A DNA stretch of 64,000 nucleotides from Zhengitettix transpicula (taxonomy: Eukaryota; Arthropoda; Insecta; Orthoptera; Tetrigidae), in NCBI GenBank assembly GCA_037074705.1, contig CM073593.1, forward strand, positions 107,696,238-107,760,237, read 5' to 3'. Shown piece after piece: positions 43,800 to 56,769 of the stretch. The translations under genes and the position numbers were made by a program. How positions within the stretch are numbered: position 1 is the stretch's first letter; every line of letters starts with the position of its first letter. The notes below the pieces were generated by a model. It was not told the DNA's origin. It did no database searches and saw only the letters and a program-made list of their open reading frames with translations.

Positions 43800-44598
43800 A
43801 ATTTTACTAATTGATTTCCCAAATAAACAGAAAGAAATGCTGTGTTTTTTTCTCCTCTTTGATTGAATACATTTATTCTGTCTGTTCTTGGCCATGTTTG
43901 TATAACTTAAAAGACGAATCTTGTTGAGATTAAAAAAAATTCAGTAATGTAGTTAAAAAAAATGAAAATGGCATTGTTTTTTTTATGATGAACAGAAAAC
44001 ATTTGAAGCAGGTTTCAGGTGACAACATCCACTGGTTTCCTAATCCCAGCGGCATCGTCGAGGCAGACACATTTAATACCGTCTTTTACGACCGCATATA
44101 TACGCCTCCTACTAAGTAGCCAAAATGAGGGAAGGGAAGAGAAAGGCGTATTCAGGCTACAATGGCGCGACCATCAATGTAATATTAACGCCGCGTAATA
44201 AACATGAAATTTTAGAAGCCAAATGGGGGTCAGGACCATAAAGTTTCCATCGGAAAAAAAAAAAAAAATTAACTACCTTGGAAGATGTAAAAAGACAACG
44301 ACGAATTACTTTATCGCAATAATTTTTTTAAAACCATCTATTGAGATAATTGAAACGTCAGTGGAATAATACAACGATTTAGAATCACCAGGGTGTGTAC
44401 AGAACCCTTGGAAATTCAGAATTGGTCGTCCATAATTTTACAGAAGTACAAGGATTACCTGTGCGGCCAATCCGATATTTCTTTTTACATTCAAACGGAA
44501 ACAAACCAACTAAAAATACATAAACGACTCCCTCAGTCAAAAAAAAAAATTTTCTTCATTGATCACCGAAACTGCAGTTAATTTTATCCTGATGATGA
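43800..44598. other. Intergenic, no gene seen
   Basis: No gene recognised. A slightly GC-richer island at 44010-44230 has no coding signature. Confidence 0.5.
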
Positions 44599-44925
44599 AC
44601 CTTAGTTCAAAAACGGAGAGGAGCCTCCTACAAAAAAAATAATTTTTTTTTAGGGCAACAGGCTACATGAGGCTAATCCACGTGGTGGCAACTCCCCTTT
44701 AATAGCATAGGAAGGGATTTGAAAGGGGGGATGCGGAAGGGTAGAGGAAGGTAGCCAAGGGTTAACTAGGGGCCCCTGGGCTATATTTTAAGGATCCTAC
44801 CCGGCGATTCGCCTAAAAGTGATGCTGGGAAAACCCTAGAAAACCCTGCATCAGGTAGGTCGGACATTGGGTACTTGTCCCACGTCCTTCCCTGGATGGC
44901 GGGAGTGTTGCCTGACCTGTTTCCA
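44599..44925 (-). mobile_element. Retroposon family A copy 7 plus adjoining fragment
   Basis: 44599-44628 is only the 5' end of one copy (TTAGTTCAAAAACGGAGAGG). A second, 5'-truncated copy follows with its A tail at 44640-44655 and ends at CTTCCCTGGATGGCGGGAG. Both are on the minus strand, so two insertions lie side by side. Confidence 0.7.
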
Positions 44926-45965
44926 CGTTTGGCTCATGACCAGATCCGATCATCAAAGGGGTTTAAATAAACATCGTCTAAAAGACGTTCCAAGGTATAA
45001 TACACTGACGTCATCACTGTAAATCTCGTCTACAAATTTCGTCAGCCAATAATAATCAAAATCGTTTGCCGAAATGGAACAAAAGACTTTTTGTGAGTAA
45101 TTAAGGACAGACGCTCCCGTCCTTTAGGACTTTCATAAGGTAGAAACATCGTCCTGGAGGGAAATTCCAAAGGGATTGAAAGGACGGCAAATGATAATCC
45201 CCGCAGAAAGGAGAAAGGGGTTGGTTATTAAATGAAGACGAGGCGAGGAAAAGTGTGTGTCAACTTCTGTAAAATAGCGCGATTAAAGAATCTTGTCGGA
45301 CGAGTTTATTAAAGATTTCGCTTGAAAAGTTTCCCTCCGAAGGCATCTCTGTTCGCGCCCCAAGCCAAGAGAGAGATGGGTGGGGGGTGGCAAATAAAAA
45401 AAATAATTTCAGAAGTTAAAGCAGCAGTTGTGTAAGTAAAAGTGGTGGAAAACGCGAGATCGCAAGCTTCACTGAGCCAAGCCACCATCAACACCTCTTC
45501 AAATAATTTTTTTTTAACATTGAATCTCCCAAATAAAAGCAGCTTTGGTAATCGTACGTAACGACTTCTCTTCTGCGGGAATTTATTTATTCTAAAGGGA
45601 TGTTTTTTTTATTTGCCTCACTAAAAGTACATCTCGAGTGGTTCTGACTAAAAAAAAATATTATTTCAAAAAGATACAAGAAGTCTGTATTATTTAACTG
45701 CGGCTGACTGACCTCAAGTCATTGAAACAAATATGTATATTTTACGGTGACACAAAAGCACACACACACACACACACAACACATGTCCCAAGACAGTGTA
45801 AAGTGTTTGATATTGCAAGAAATAGGATAAAAATGTTATTGTGTCACAGTCAACATCCAGTCTACAGGTATTTTTTTTCTTCTAATAAAGTCCCAAAACT
45901 CTATAAATTTGTAAATACTATTAAATAATTAAAAAATGAAGTTAGACAATATTTAACTAACTGTG
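44926..45965. other. Intergenic, no gene seen
   Basis: TGACGTCA at 45006; (CA)n near 45760. No gene recognised. Confidence 0.5.
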
Positions 45966-45969
45966 ACAC

Positions 45970-47100
45970 TTGAAGATCTGTAGATTTTTAATTAATGGAA
46001 TTGAAAAGATTGAAAATTTATTAAATTAATTGAAGAAATTGGAAATGAAAACCAATTATTTATAATTAATTGAAGAACTTGGCAATGCAAGTAATTGTTA
46101 CAATTAATTAAAAATTGACAGTTTATACATATTATTTATAATTAATTGAACAACTTGACAATGCAAACTAATTATTTTAATTAATTGAAGAACTTGACAA
46201 TGTAAACTAATTATTATAATTAATTGAAGTACTTGGGAATGTACACAAATTATTTGGACATACAAGCATGCTTCAGTTAATTTAATTCTATACATTTCCA
46301 AATTAGTCGCTTTCTGGATACGACTTATTAATTATTATTTACATTATGTATGTATACAACTTACTATATAATTATTAAAGAACTTGGAAATGTATAGTAA
46401 TTAATTTTAATTAATAGAAAACTTTGGGAATATAAACAAGTAATTTACTATTAATTTGGTATTGTAAACTAACTTTGAATTTATTGAAGGAATTGACAGT
46501 GCTTAAAAATTTATTTTTAATTAAGCGAAGAACTTTTATATGTATACAACTTATTTATTATTAGTAGAAGAAATTGATAATTATTTTTTAATTAATTGAA
46601 GAACTTGGCAGTGCTTAAAATTATATTTTAATTAAATGAAGAACTTTTGTATGCATAAAACTTATTTATAATTAATAGAAGAAATTGATAATTATTTTTT
46701 AATTAATTGAAGAACTTGGCAGTGCTTAAAATGATTTTTTAATTAACTGAAAAACTTTTCTATGTATACAACTGATTTATAATTAATAGAAGAACCTGAT
46801 AATTATTTTTTAATTAACTGAAGAACTTTTATATGCATACAACTTATTTATAATTAATAGAATATATTGATAATTATTTTTTAATTAATCGAAGAACTTG
46901 ACAGTGCATAAAAATTATTTTTTAATTAATTGAAGAACTTGGCAGTGCTTAAAAATAATTTTTTAATTAACTGAAGAACTTTTATATGTATACAACTTAT
47001 TTATAATTAACTGAAGAAATTGCTAATGTAAACTAATTAATTTAATTAACTGAAAAACTTGGGGATGTACAGAAATTAATTAAAACTTATTAATGACCTT
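45970..47100. repeat. Degenerate AT-rich satellite, unit about 55-65 bp
   Basis: TAATTAATTGAAGAACTTGG recurs more than fifteen times with variable spacers (CAGTGCTTAAAATTATTTT, TATGTATACAACTTATTTAT). Copy divergence suggests an old array. Confidence 0.85.
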
Positions 47101-47147
47101 AATAAATTTATACTTATTCTTTTTAATACTCCAATTCTAATTTACAC

Positions 47148-47180
47148 TTGATGAAGTCCTAAATTAAGGACGAAACTGTT
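47148..47180 (+). ncRNA. Hammerhead-like motif, one core substitution
   Basis: TTGATGA (47148-47154, first C replaced by T), A, GTCCT, loop, AGGAC (perfect 5-bp stem II), GAAAC (47172-47176), TGTT. It directly follows the degenerate satellite. Confidence 0.5.
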
Positions 47181-48700
47181 GAGTAGTTTTATTTGTAGCC
47201 ATTTTTCTTTATTACTTACGGCCAATTTATTTATATATTTGTAAATAAAATAAACTCCAGGCTTTCTTGTTGTAACTTTCAATTGTTAATCCAGTCTTTA
47301 ATTAAATTTGACTTTTTTTCAAGGAAATTTCTCTGAATTTTTACTGATGAATAATTATTAGACGTTTACACCTTGAAATATTTCAAAACTCTTCACGAGT
47401 CAATTTTTTTTATCTTCCTGTGCGTTTTCCTCGACGGGGGTTATTTATTTATTTTTCCCCTCCAGCTGGTTGCCGGCTCCCACATAATTGTTATTTAAGG
47501 AAGGAGACGTTAAGTATGAAATATGCGTATATCGCAACGGAGTCTGTGTTGTATTGACCCCGGGCCTGGAATTCCCAGTCGGCCGTAAAAGCGCGCTGGA
47601 CAGCGGCAGTAAAGCTCTGGAATACTGGAGCGCGCGGCTCGTAATAATTCCTCAGGAGCGAGTTCACTGCTCGTCGACGACGCCAAACCTCAATTCACGC
47701 CCACGGTCAAATAATATTCCTTCGTCTGGAAACGTCTGGACTTTATGTCCAATTACAATGTTCAGAAAAAATAATTAATTAATACACGATAATTAAAGTT
47801 ATAAAAAATCTGTACCGTATTCATTAATTATTTCACTAATTCTGGTTTATCACACACATGTTTCCCTGTCTTGAATTTAGACCAGGAACTGTTAAAATTT
47901 AATGATCTTAATACATCTGGACAATCATTTAGATTAATTACTGTGGCTACTGTCAGTCACAGAGAAAACGCAACTGATTCAGAGAGATGACGTCATCAGA
48001 GCGTTGCCTAGTAACGGATATTAAACAACAAACTTGTGAACAGAGATTCTTAATCTTTAAGCTCGTCCGACCGAATCAAATCTTTTACTTGTGTGTGCTA
48101 TAAAGTTATTTTAATAAATATTTAACAGTTGGAGTTGGACTTATTATTCGTTTTATGTTGTTGACCTCCATACACATTTTAAAAATAAGTTTAAAATCAG
48201 ATTGTTTGCTAGAAGTACATAAGGTTAGGTTAGAATAGAAATAATAATTAAAGAAATTATTGTAATATAACTGTTAATAATAATATAAAAAATATTTCAA
48301 TTAAATTCAGAAGTAACGGATTAAGGGACAAAATACATCCTTACCATTTTTATAATCACCTTAAGGATGACAGAAGCTTTGTTTTGGGGGTTTTCGCTTC
48401 ACTTCACTCTGCCCTTTAGTTGACTACTTTACCTCATTCAATTGTGAAATATTTTCAAGAAAAAAAAGGAGTATATCAGGTTTAAAGTAGAATATTCCAT
48501 GAATGCTATATAAATAGAACTAAAGGTACCACATTTTTTTTTAATAAAAATCAAATCATTTTAATTAAAAGGTCGAGTTTTGTCAAAATGATTGTGCGGT
48601 TGTGTCACTCTAGGCTCTAGAGAAGAAACCGTTGTGTGGTATTCATATCATCACTTATTTTGTCATTATTGAGCTGTTTTTATTATTATTTAAATATTTT
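47181..48700. other. Intergenic, no gene seen
   Basis: Contains TGACGTCA at 47998. A 96-codon ORF at 47488 is in a GC-richer patch but has no recognisable domain. Confidence 0.4.
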
Positions 48701-48703
48701 CTT

Positions 48704-49222
48704 TAAGGGTAACAGGGAGGCTACACGAGGGTAATCCACGTGGTGGCAACTCCCCTTTAATGGCATAGGAAGGGATTTGAAAGGAGGGATGCGGAAGGGT
48801 AGAGGAAGGTAGCCAAGGGTTAACTAGGGCCCCCGGGCTATGGTTTAAGGATCCTACCCGCCAATTCACCTAAAAGTGATGCAGGGAAAACCCTAGAAAA
48901 ACCTGCCATCAGGTAGGTCGGGCTCTTGGGTACTTGTCCCACGCCCTTCCCTGGATGGCGGGATAGGTGTTAGCTGTGGGGTCGCAGCTTTTCCCTCGCC
49001 GTGCCTTGACCGGTTTAGGAGGCAGACGGGCCGACTGTTCCAATAGGAATAGCGGACAACCCAAGGTCTATGACCCTGGAACATGCACCTCTCAATACAG
49101 GCCTCGGCATGTGGGAACCTTAGTTCAAAAACCAGAGAGATGTGAAGGAATTCCCAAAGGCAGCCTCCGCCAGAGCTCTCTGGGAAGGTTCACCTGCGAG
49201 AGAATCCTCTCGTAGGCTTCCA
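48704..49222 (-). mobile_element. Retroposon family A copy 8
   Basis: Nearly full-length minus-strand copy ending at the CTGCGAGAGAATCCTCTCG-type 5' start. The A tail is replaced by CTTTAAGGGTAACAGG. Confidence 0.8.
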
Positions 49223-49230
49223 CGCGAGGA

Positions 49231-49535
49231 ATTGTAGACAGGCTACATGAGGGTAATCCACATAGCGGCAACTCCCCTTTAATAGCATAGGAAAGGGATT
49301 TGAAAGGGGACATGCGGAAGGGTAGAGGAAGGTAGCCAAGGGTTAACTAGGGGCCGGGGGCTATAGTTAAAGGATCCTACCCGGCATTCGCCGAATACTA
49401 ATGCAGGACAAACCCTAGAAAAACCTGCTTCAGGTAGGTCGCGCATTTGGTACTTGTCCCACGCCCTTCCGATAGCGCGAGAGGGGTTAGCTGTGGGGTC
49501 GCAGCTTACCCCTCGTCATGCCTTGGCCAGTGAGA
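49231..49535 (-). mobile_element. Retroposon family A copy 9
   Basis: A second minus-strand copy begins a few bases after copy 8, 5'-truncated at ATGCCTTGGCCAG. Tandem placement suggests one element inserted at the end of another, as at 44599-44925. Confidence 0.8.
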
Positions 49536-49882
49536 CTTATTTGGATTTATTAAATAACAATAACAGGACCTGTCTGAGACAGTAAGGCACGGGGAGAATT
49601 TTTTTATTTATTCAAATAATTAAATTAAATGAGCCAAAGTAAGGGTTTATAGATTGAAAATTCTATCAAATAACGACAACTCGTGTATTTCTCTTTAAAT
49701 TTAGATGATTTTTAGAAACCCGATACTGTGTTGAAAAGAGAATTAACTTCTCTACAAGTTTCCTTAGTGCAGGAGCGGCCATTGTGGAGACATCAGGAGT
49801 TACACCTTCATAAATGGTTACTTATTAACAGTAAATAATGACACTTGGGGTAATTCTACAGGGACAAAGTGACCAGGGATCC

Positions 49883-50280
49883 TCAAGCGCCTTTCATGAC
49901 GTTTAAAACAGATTTAAGAACGTGACGTGGCGTGACGTCAGCGCGCAGATACGTGACAGGGCACTGACGTGACGTACCGTGACAGAAGACTGTCTCTGGA
50001 CGACACTGGCAGGTAGTGGCGCACACTGTTGGGCCTTGACGTTGTATCACGTGACAGCGGGGCTCCACCTTAAAGGTCGTGGTCAGGAATGAAAGATTCA
50101 GCCCATCTTCTGTGACGCATTCTGGTCCCTGTTTCAGTGACCATGACGAGCAGAAACATCCTGTCCCGTGTGTCCATATTAGTCCGCCATTACAGCAACC
50201 GCGATGAAGGCCAACCAGTCTTCGCTGAAAGAGTCGAGGTCCTCCACGCAGCAAATGCAAATATCCCCCGTGCTAAAATC
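49883..50280 (-). CDS. Cys-rich open frame, possible terminal exon
   Basis: A minus-strand frame of about 125 codons without an ATG contains about eleven Cys (GCCNGGLIW, GTGCFCSSW, VCATTCQCRPETVFC) and a stop at 49883. An acceptor-like CACCTGATTTTAG precedes it at about 50279. The stretch is GC-rich. Another minus frame here (STGDICICCVEDLDSF) is also short and open, so neither is certain. I recognise no family; it may be chance in a GC-rich region. Confidence 0.2.
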
Positions 50281-52680
50281 AGGTGTTGACCATCGTAGGT
50301 GAGAAACAAAAGCTGTTCTGTTTCAGTCAAACACACACACACACACACACATAGTGCGGTCGCCGGACTGACGTTTCTCTGTCGACGATCCCAACCCTGG
50401 AAGGCATAGACACTGCGATGATGAATGATGATGTCGCCGACGGATCAAACGGATCCTTTTGTGTGGCTGTCCGTAATTACAACCAATCAGCGTTCTCTAC
50501 CTGTGTGTGTGATGCGCGGGGGTGGGGAAAACAAATAACCATCGTGTAGCGTTTGTGCGGGGGAGAATCGAGTCATATTAAACTCCGTATGCAGATGATA
50601 TCAACGCTTTGATCACTCGCGCGGCGAGGAGGAATTATTACTTCATAACTCCTCTCGGCTGCCATTTGCAAAAGGTAATCTCTCTCTCACCTTGATCCAC
50701 ACTGAACTTCAGTGACGCGGGAGAATGTTTCATTTAATTCCCTTCGGCCCCGGAGGTCGTGGATTATCTTCAACCCTCGGGGGCTGACTTCTACAACGAT
50801 GTCTGGTAACCAATATATATATGTAGTCACCTGCTATGGATCAATGTCTACGTCTCGTCATACAGCTTCACTAACTTTTCTCTTTGGTATTTCGGTTACC
50901 ACACACCTGTGACAAATTTTCTTTCACCACGGGCTACAGAGGGATGTGTGTGGGGAGTTTCAAGCGGCGACGCAAGTCCCTCACAGAAAATTGCTGAAGT
51001 TTGGGTTACGTTGCTGCCTCGGTCGGAACTCTGTTTTAACCGGTGTTTTTTAGGGGGACTATGTACAGATCACGTGGCATGGTCTGAAGCTCTGATTCGT
51101 TCCCCCGGCCCTTGGGAGGGGGGTTTCTCTGTCCAGCTTCGGAGCCACTTCTAGTCTTCCTTACGGCCATCTTGGAGTGAGCGAGGCTCCTTGTTTCTTT
51201 TTTCTCAAACGTTGTCTTTATTTTCATATCGCTTTCTGATTCTTCTTCATGAGTCAGGAAGCTTCAGAGATACCAAGAACGCCACGTTATCGACTTTCCT
51301 ATTTTCCTGTCCTAGAAGTCTTTGTTTCGACACTGATGAAGCTACGACGCTGGATTTTCCTCCTAAGGCTGTTCATTTCCGTGACTTAGTTACAACTTAA
51401 ATTTCTGGTACTTCCCTCGTATTCAGTTTTAGAAGGTGCGCAACGTTTCAATCAACTTAAACACTTTTCTTTTTGTACCACTAAATTATTTAGTTAATTT
51501 TGGTGCTTGCTGAGTGCCTTAGAATGCCCTCAGGTTAACCGTAATGAAGACTGAAAGAGAATTTCCGCGGAGTGATACAGGATCCTCCGGGGAGACTTTC
51601 AGACGTGTAAAACGTTGAAACGAGCCACAAGTCTCATCAAGGTGCTCTTGTTGTTGTTGTCTTAGTGATGAGGCCTTTTGAGCGTTGCGCGGGGTTCATT
51701 TAGATTTCTGTCTCAGATGTCATTAAGACTTTGCGCCTGAAGGATTCCCCCCCCCCACCCCCCCACCAGAGAGATGCGTTATTCTTGATGGAAGGAAAAT
51801 TTCTCGGTATTTATGCAAACTCGGTTACGGTTTCCCGAGAATCCTTGCTTGAGGATAATCGTGAGGGGGAATAACAGAAATGACGAAGGGGGGGCGGGTT
51901 GTTGGTAACTTTCGCATTACGTGTGTCTTGAGCTGCGATGGGGTCGGGGGTTGCACGGATCTGCTTGATTTATAGGAGAGAATTCAAATCACGTGTTACA
52001 GTGTTACAGTAACTTCTCTGTCGTTGCTGCGACCCCCTGAGGAACAGGTCCACAACGTCGACCTTCATAACACCCGTCGTTTTTTATTCCCGATCGAATA
52101 AATATATTTATTTATTAAGATAAATTCAATTTAAAATGTCTGAGACGCGACACGAATCGTTTACGGCTCCAGTACGTTGGAAACGGCTCGCGAAGGCCTT
52201 TTTCTTGGACACAGCGACTGGGCTGATATTTTATTAATTTTTGGTTCCATTACGCATCGTTTTTGCGCGTTGGAAGCTGCAGGATGTGTGACGTGGAGGC
52301 TGCTGAATCTGCATCAGCAAAAACATCACGCAAAGTGTTCGCGTCGTCGTCATCTTATTTGGTGGGTCCTCAGGGGAGTCTCCGCGGCCCGAACGCGTCT
52401 CAAGGATCAGTCTGGTCTTGGAAGACTCTCCAGGCGGGGTCAATCCGCTCTCCCTTCTCCAGTAATCCCCATAATTCTTCGATAAATCTTCTTCCTAACA
52501 AACTTGTGTTGGAATGAATTTCCCCGGTTCACCGTTCCGCCTATTCTGGGAGCGTCATGCAATCTTGAGGATGAACCTCCCTCCCTCTTAGCAAACTTTC
52601 CTATTATCTTTCATATAAATTCTTACATTTTTCCCTAATTTCTGGTAACAACTCGTACAAAGTCGACTTGTGGCTCGTTT
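50281..52680. other. Intergenic, no gene recognised
   Basis: (AC)n near 50333; mixed-composition DNA with several 60-100-codon ORFs on both strands but no domain, signal peptide or splice pattern I can support. Confidence 0.4.
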
Positions 52681-52684
52681 CAAC

Positions 52685-52775
52685 GTTGGTCTCGAAAGTA
52701 CTATTGCATTATTTAGAGTACGTATACGGCTCCCTCAGTCAAATTAGCTTGCTCATGAAACGACGAAGATACTCA
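52685..52775 (-). repeat. Dispersed repeat D, copy 1
   Basis: The reverse complement (GACTGAGGGAGCCGTATACG, TACTCT, AATGCAATAGTACTTTCGAG) matches 53795-53905 and 54405-54545. Contains the palindrome GTATAC. Confidence 0.6.
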
Positions 52776-53790
52776 TTAATTCTTTTTCCCAAGCGTGGTT
52801 TCCTTAGGTTCAGACACTTTATTCCCTCCTTTACTCTAACAGAAACGTTTCTCCTTAACGTGACTTGAATCTTAAAAGGAAAAAATTCAAACATACAGAG
52901 AGATACAAAAAAAATCTTTCCATCCACGTCGTTGCTAAAAGACACCCCCACCCCCTCTGCTTGTGACGCAACCGTCTCGGCACGAATAATAAACACAAGG
53001 AAGTGGGGGGTGGAAAAATACTATTTCGAAACCGGAATGAGGCCCTATTTCGCCTTCGCGCGGAGGAATCCCTTCAGAAGATGATAAAAGAAAAAGCATC
53101 TTGTGGATGTGGAAACGCTCCGACATTTGTACGGCGTCTTCTTCAAGTGTCAACGTTATCGCTGTCATAAAGGGGTGGAAACGACCCCGTCCCGTCCTGT
53201 ATGTGTGTGTGTGTGTGTGGTCGTATCTTATGCACGTGCGTCGTCATCAGGGGTGGGAACAACTCAAAGTGTAATGACTCAAAATGTGGCAGGGTTGTAA
53301 ATTAAGGGTTAATTAGATTCAGAAGAAAGATGGCCAAATTTATTATTATTTTGTTTGATTTCTAGTCTAACTGGGGTTGGAATTACGTGTCATAAATTTT
53401 TTCTTGACGTTGGTGATTCGACGAACATAATCAGACATTGAAACGTCATCACATAACAGAGGTGTTAATAATTACGTCTGCAGGGGATGGATCGTTACGG
53501 TAACCGGACTTGAATTATTGTAAGCACAGAGTTGAAGTTGAGAACGTAGTCGTTGATTGCGGCTCACACGACGTTGCCAGGAGGGTTTTTATTGAAGTTC
53601 AAGATCAAAGGAAGAGGTTATATTGTTCCAACAGAGAGGATTTATGAAGACACTACGGAACTAACTTTGTGGAGACTTTTGAGGATACGGACAACAGCAG
53701 GATAAAGGAGTCGTCAGGATCGACAACTACGCAACAGAAAAGTATGTATGAGTCAGATGAATATTTAAATTTTGGTACTTTAATCACTTT
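52776..53790. other. Intergenic, no gene seen
   Basis: (GT)n at about 53200; nothing else recognised. Confidence 0.4.
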
Positions 53791-53905
53791 TATGAGCAAC
53801 CTGATTTGACTGAAGGAGCCGTATACGTACTCTTAAGAATGTAATAGTACTTTGGATGCCAACGTTGAAACATAATTTAACTGAGGGAGTCGTATACGCA
53901 CTTAT
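53791..53905 (+). repeat. Dispersed repeat D, copy 2
   Basis: ATGAGCAACCTGATTTGACT, GGAGCCGTATACGTACTCTT, GAATGTAATAGTACTTTGGA, CCAACGTTGAAACATAATTT. Followed at once by a family A retroposon inserted at GTATACGCAC. Confidence 0.7.
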
Positions 53906-53910
53906 TTTTT

Positions 53911-54395
53911 TTAGGGTAACAGGCTGCATGAGGGTAATCCACATGGTGGCAACTCCCCTTTAATAGCATAGGAAGGGATTTGAAATGGAGGATTCGAAAG
54001 GGTAGAGGAAGGTAGCCAAAGGTTAACTAGGGGCCCCTGGGCTATGGTTTAAGGATCCTACCCGGCAATTCACCTTAAAGTGATGCAGGGAAAACCTAGA
54101 AAAACCTGCATCAGGTAGGTCGGGCATTTGGTACCCGTCCCAGGCCCTCCCCTGGGTGGCGGGAGAGGGGTTCACTGTGGGGACGCAGCTTTCCCCTCGC
54201 CGTGCCTTGACCAGTTTAGGTGGCAGCTGGCCGACTATTCCAATAGGAATAGCGGACAACTCCTACCGTATGCCCAAGGTCTGTGACCCCGGAACATGCA
54301 CCTCTCAAAAGAGGCCGAGGTGCCTCAGGCATGTGAGAACCTTAGTTCAAAAAAACCAGAGAGATGTGAAGGAATCCCAAAGAACTCTCTGAGTT
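53911..54395 (-). mobile_element. Retroposon family A copy 10
   Basis: Minus-strand copy with its A tail as TTATTTTTTTTAGGG at the left and ending near AACTCTCTGAG. It sits between two direct copies of repeat D. Confidence 0.8.
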
Positions 54396-54404
54396 TTTCT
54401 TGGT

Positions 54405-54545
54405 ATACGTACTTTAATGAGTATTTTTGTCGTTCCATGAGCAACCTGATTTGACTGAGGGAGCCGTATACGTACTCTTGAGAATGTAATAGTGCTTTGG
54501 AGGCCAACGTTGAAACATAATTTGACTGAGGGAGTCGTATACGGA
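54405..54545 (+). repeat. Dispersed repeat D, copy 3
   Basis: Almost identical to copy 2, ending GACTGAGGGAGTCGTATACG. With copy 2 it brackets the retroposon. Confidence 0.7.
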
Positions 54546-54894
54546 ATTTAATATATATATATGTCATTTCTGCGAAATTCCTCCCCGGCAATGGAAACTA
54601 CCCTGAGAGAAAATGGGATCTTGCTTCGTTTATTTTTAAATGTAATTTGTAACATTAAATTGAGAACGATGTAAACAATTAATAAAGCAGAGAGAGTGTG
54701 ATATTGATCCTGAGAGCCTCATTGTCTGCACCTTCTATTATATACAGTTCTTTTGAAATCATCATAAGAAAGCGTCCCATTGTCCTCCACTCACCATTGG
54801 TGGAAAGGGACTCGTTTCCTCGGCTGAGTGTGTTTGTGACACGTCAGGAATTCCAGGAACACTTCTGTCTGTCGAAGCCACCCACGCGTCGGCC

Positions 54895-54940
54895 CTCTCT
54901 CTCTCTCTCTCTCTCTAGTTGTGTGTGTGTGTGTGTGTGC
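54895..54940. repeat. (CT)n then (TG)n microsatellites
   Basis: About ten CT then ten TG dinucleotides with a short spacer. A 204-codon ORF crossing it is not supported as a gene. Confidence 0.9.
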
Positions 54941-56765
54941 TCGTTTCCTCTCCGAAGAAAGAGTAGAAGACTGAAAAAATACGAAACGGTCGCCAACAGC
55001 AGTTGTTTGCAAGTCGTGATAAGATGCGTCAGACCAGGTCGCGTGACGTGGACGAGAAAGATGCTCCAGAGTGGGGGGGGGGGGGGTGAAGAGGACGCCG
55101 CCAGCGTCACCGTGGCAACGGTCTTCTCCACCCCGGGAGATTCACCCTCGAGTATGTTCCGCAAATCACACAGACGTCGACGAACAATCGTCACTCCCCC
55201 GTGCACAGTCACCAACATGCGTGTGGTTCCCATCATTTACGGTGGATTGTTAAAACCAGGTCGTGCGTGGCAAAGAGAATTAAATTCTCTAAAACATTTA
55301 TTCCGTGACTAATCAGTTTCCTGGCGGCCATTTTGGAGACATCAGCACTAGGAATATGGCAAACTGCATAATGTCGTATAAATTTGGCCAAGGATTTGCC
55401 CCACTTCTTTGGATTCTAATTCCGTCCTCGAGTCCATCATCACATGCAGAATTTAATTATCTACAATTTATCATCAAACGTTATTCTCAACAGAATGCTT
55501 CATGCTTTTACTATTAGTGAAAAACTGAAAAGAGGTACAATATTACGTTTTTAGCTCACACAATTAATTGATTAAACTCTTAAATTAAAGCTGGTTGCCT
55601 CATGTAAGTATATTTATACTTATTTGGTCCAATGAAAAAAAAAATACAGTCAGGGAATGAGTTTTTAGGTGGATTTTAAGTGAATAATGGATCCAAAATA
55701 CAACCTTGAGGAACACTAGTCTTTTTTTTGTGGCCTCCAATTCTAAGGATGTTCTTCGCTATTATTCTTTTGGTTCCTATTTAAAATTGGAAATGAAGTG
55801 TTTCTGAACTATTCTCAATCAACGTTTGGTCATTTTTTTACTATTCTCTTCCTCTCTTATAATTTATGTTTTCACTGCGCCAGTGTTTCACAAAGTATCC
55901 TCGTGTGTCTCATTCAATCACCATCACTTTTCTTCTCCCGCTGCGGTTTCGCATGAAAGTTGATGACCAACCACCACACACACACACACACAACCTGTGA
56001 CTAATCTGCGCGTTAACGAACGACACAGACATACCGTAGTCCTGGTAATACAAGACTACCGCATCAGCTGCGCCGCTCCTGTTTAGGGGTTGACGAGGCC
56101 ACAACTTCTGCTTGACGCTTCCACAGATGCATTGTGTGTGTGTGTGTGTGTGTGTGATGGAGCGAGCTCGATGTTCACGTTCGCATAAAGTTGCTTCCAC
56201 GAAATAGACCCCGAATAACGCCATATTGTATTTATTAGACTTGAGCGCTTTTCATTGTGTCCGCCTCACATGAAGCCACTTTCCATTGATTTATCTGTTT
56301 CAAGCTGCCGAGTTTCAGTCCATGATTAATGAGGCCGTAGCAGCAGCAGCAACCGCAAAATGATAAGCGTTACTTCTCTTGTATGATGAATCCGGCAACG
56401 CTGCATATATAAATATAAAATAGATAATTAAACCATTTGGTAAAAAAATAACTTTAATGTCCCCCTCGTTATTCTCATTAACTCAATGGGGAAAATAAAA
56501 ATTGGTGGCCCCCAACGTTACATTTTAGGTCTATTTCACTCTCATTATTCTTATCGTACACCACTGAATTTTAAGTTAATACACCGGATAAATTTGCTAG
56601 AAATGTATTTCAATTAAATAAAAATTAGGCCATATTGACAAAATAAAAAATTTCCACGACGTACTGTTTGATTTTGCAGTCTTTTCAAGGGTATCAAAAC
56701 CTACAAATTTAAAACGAACAATACTTTTATAAACGTGATAAATTATTTATTCAGAACAGAACCTT
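54941..56765. other. Intergenic, no gene seen
   Basis: A 14-G run at 55073; (AC)n at 55976 and (GT)n at 56133. A degenerate copy of the GTP-motif repeat lies at 55665-55750. Confidence 0.4.
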
Positions 56766-56769
56766 TAGG

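Noticed and set aside
52177..52485. 102-codon ORF
   Set aside because: No recognisable domain, no signal peptide, overlapping ORFs on both strands; chance in a GC-richer region.
54698..55312. 204-codon ORF
   Set aside because: Crosses CT and TG microsatellites and a 14-G run; no domain or signal peptide.
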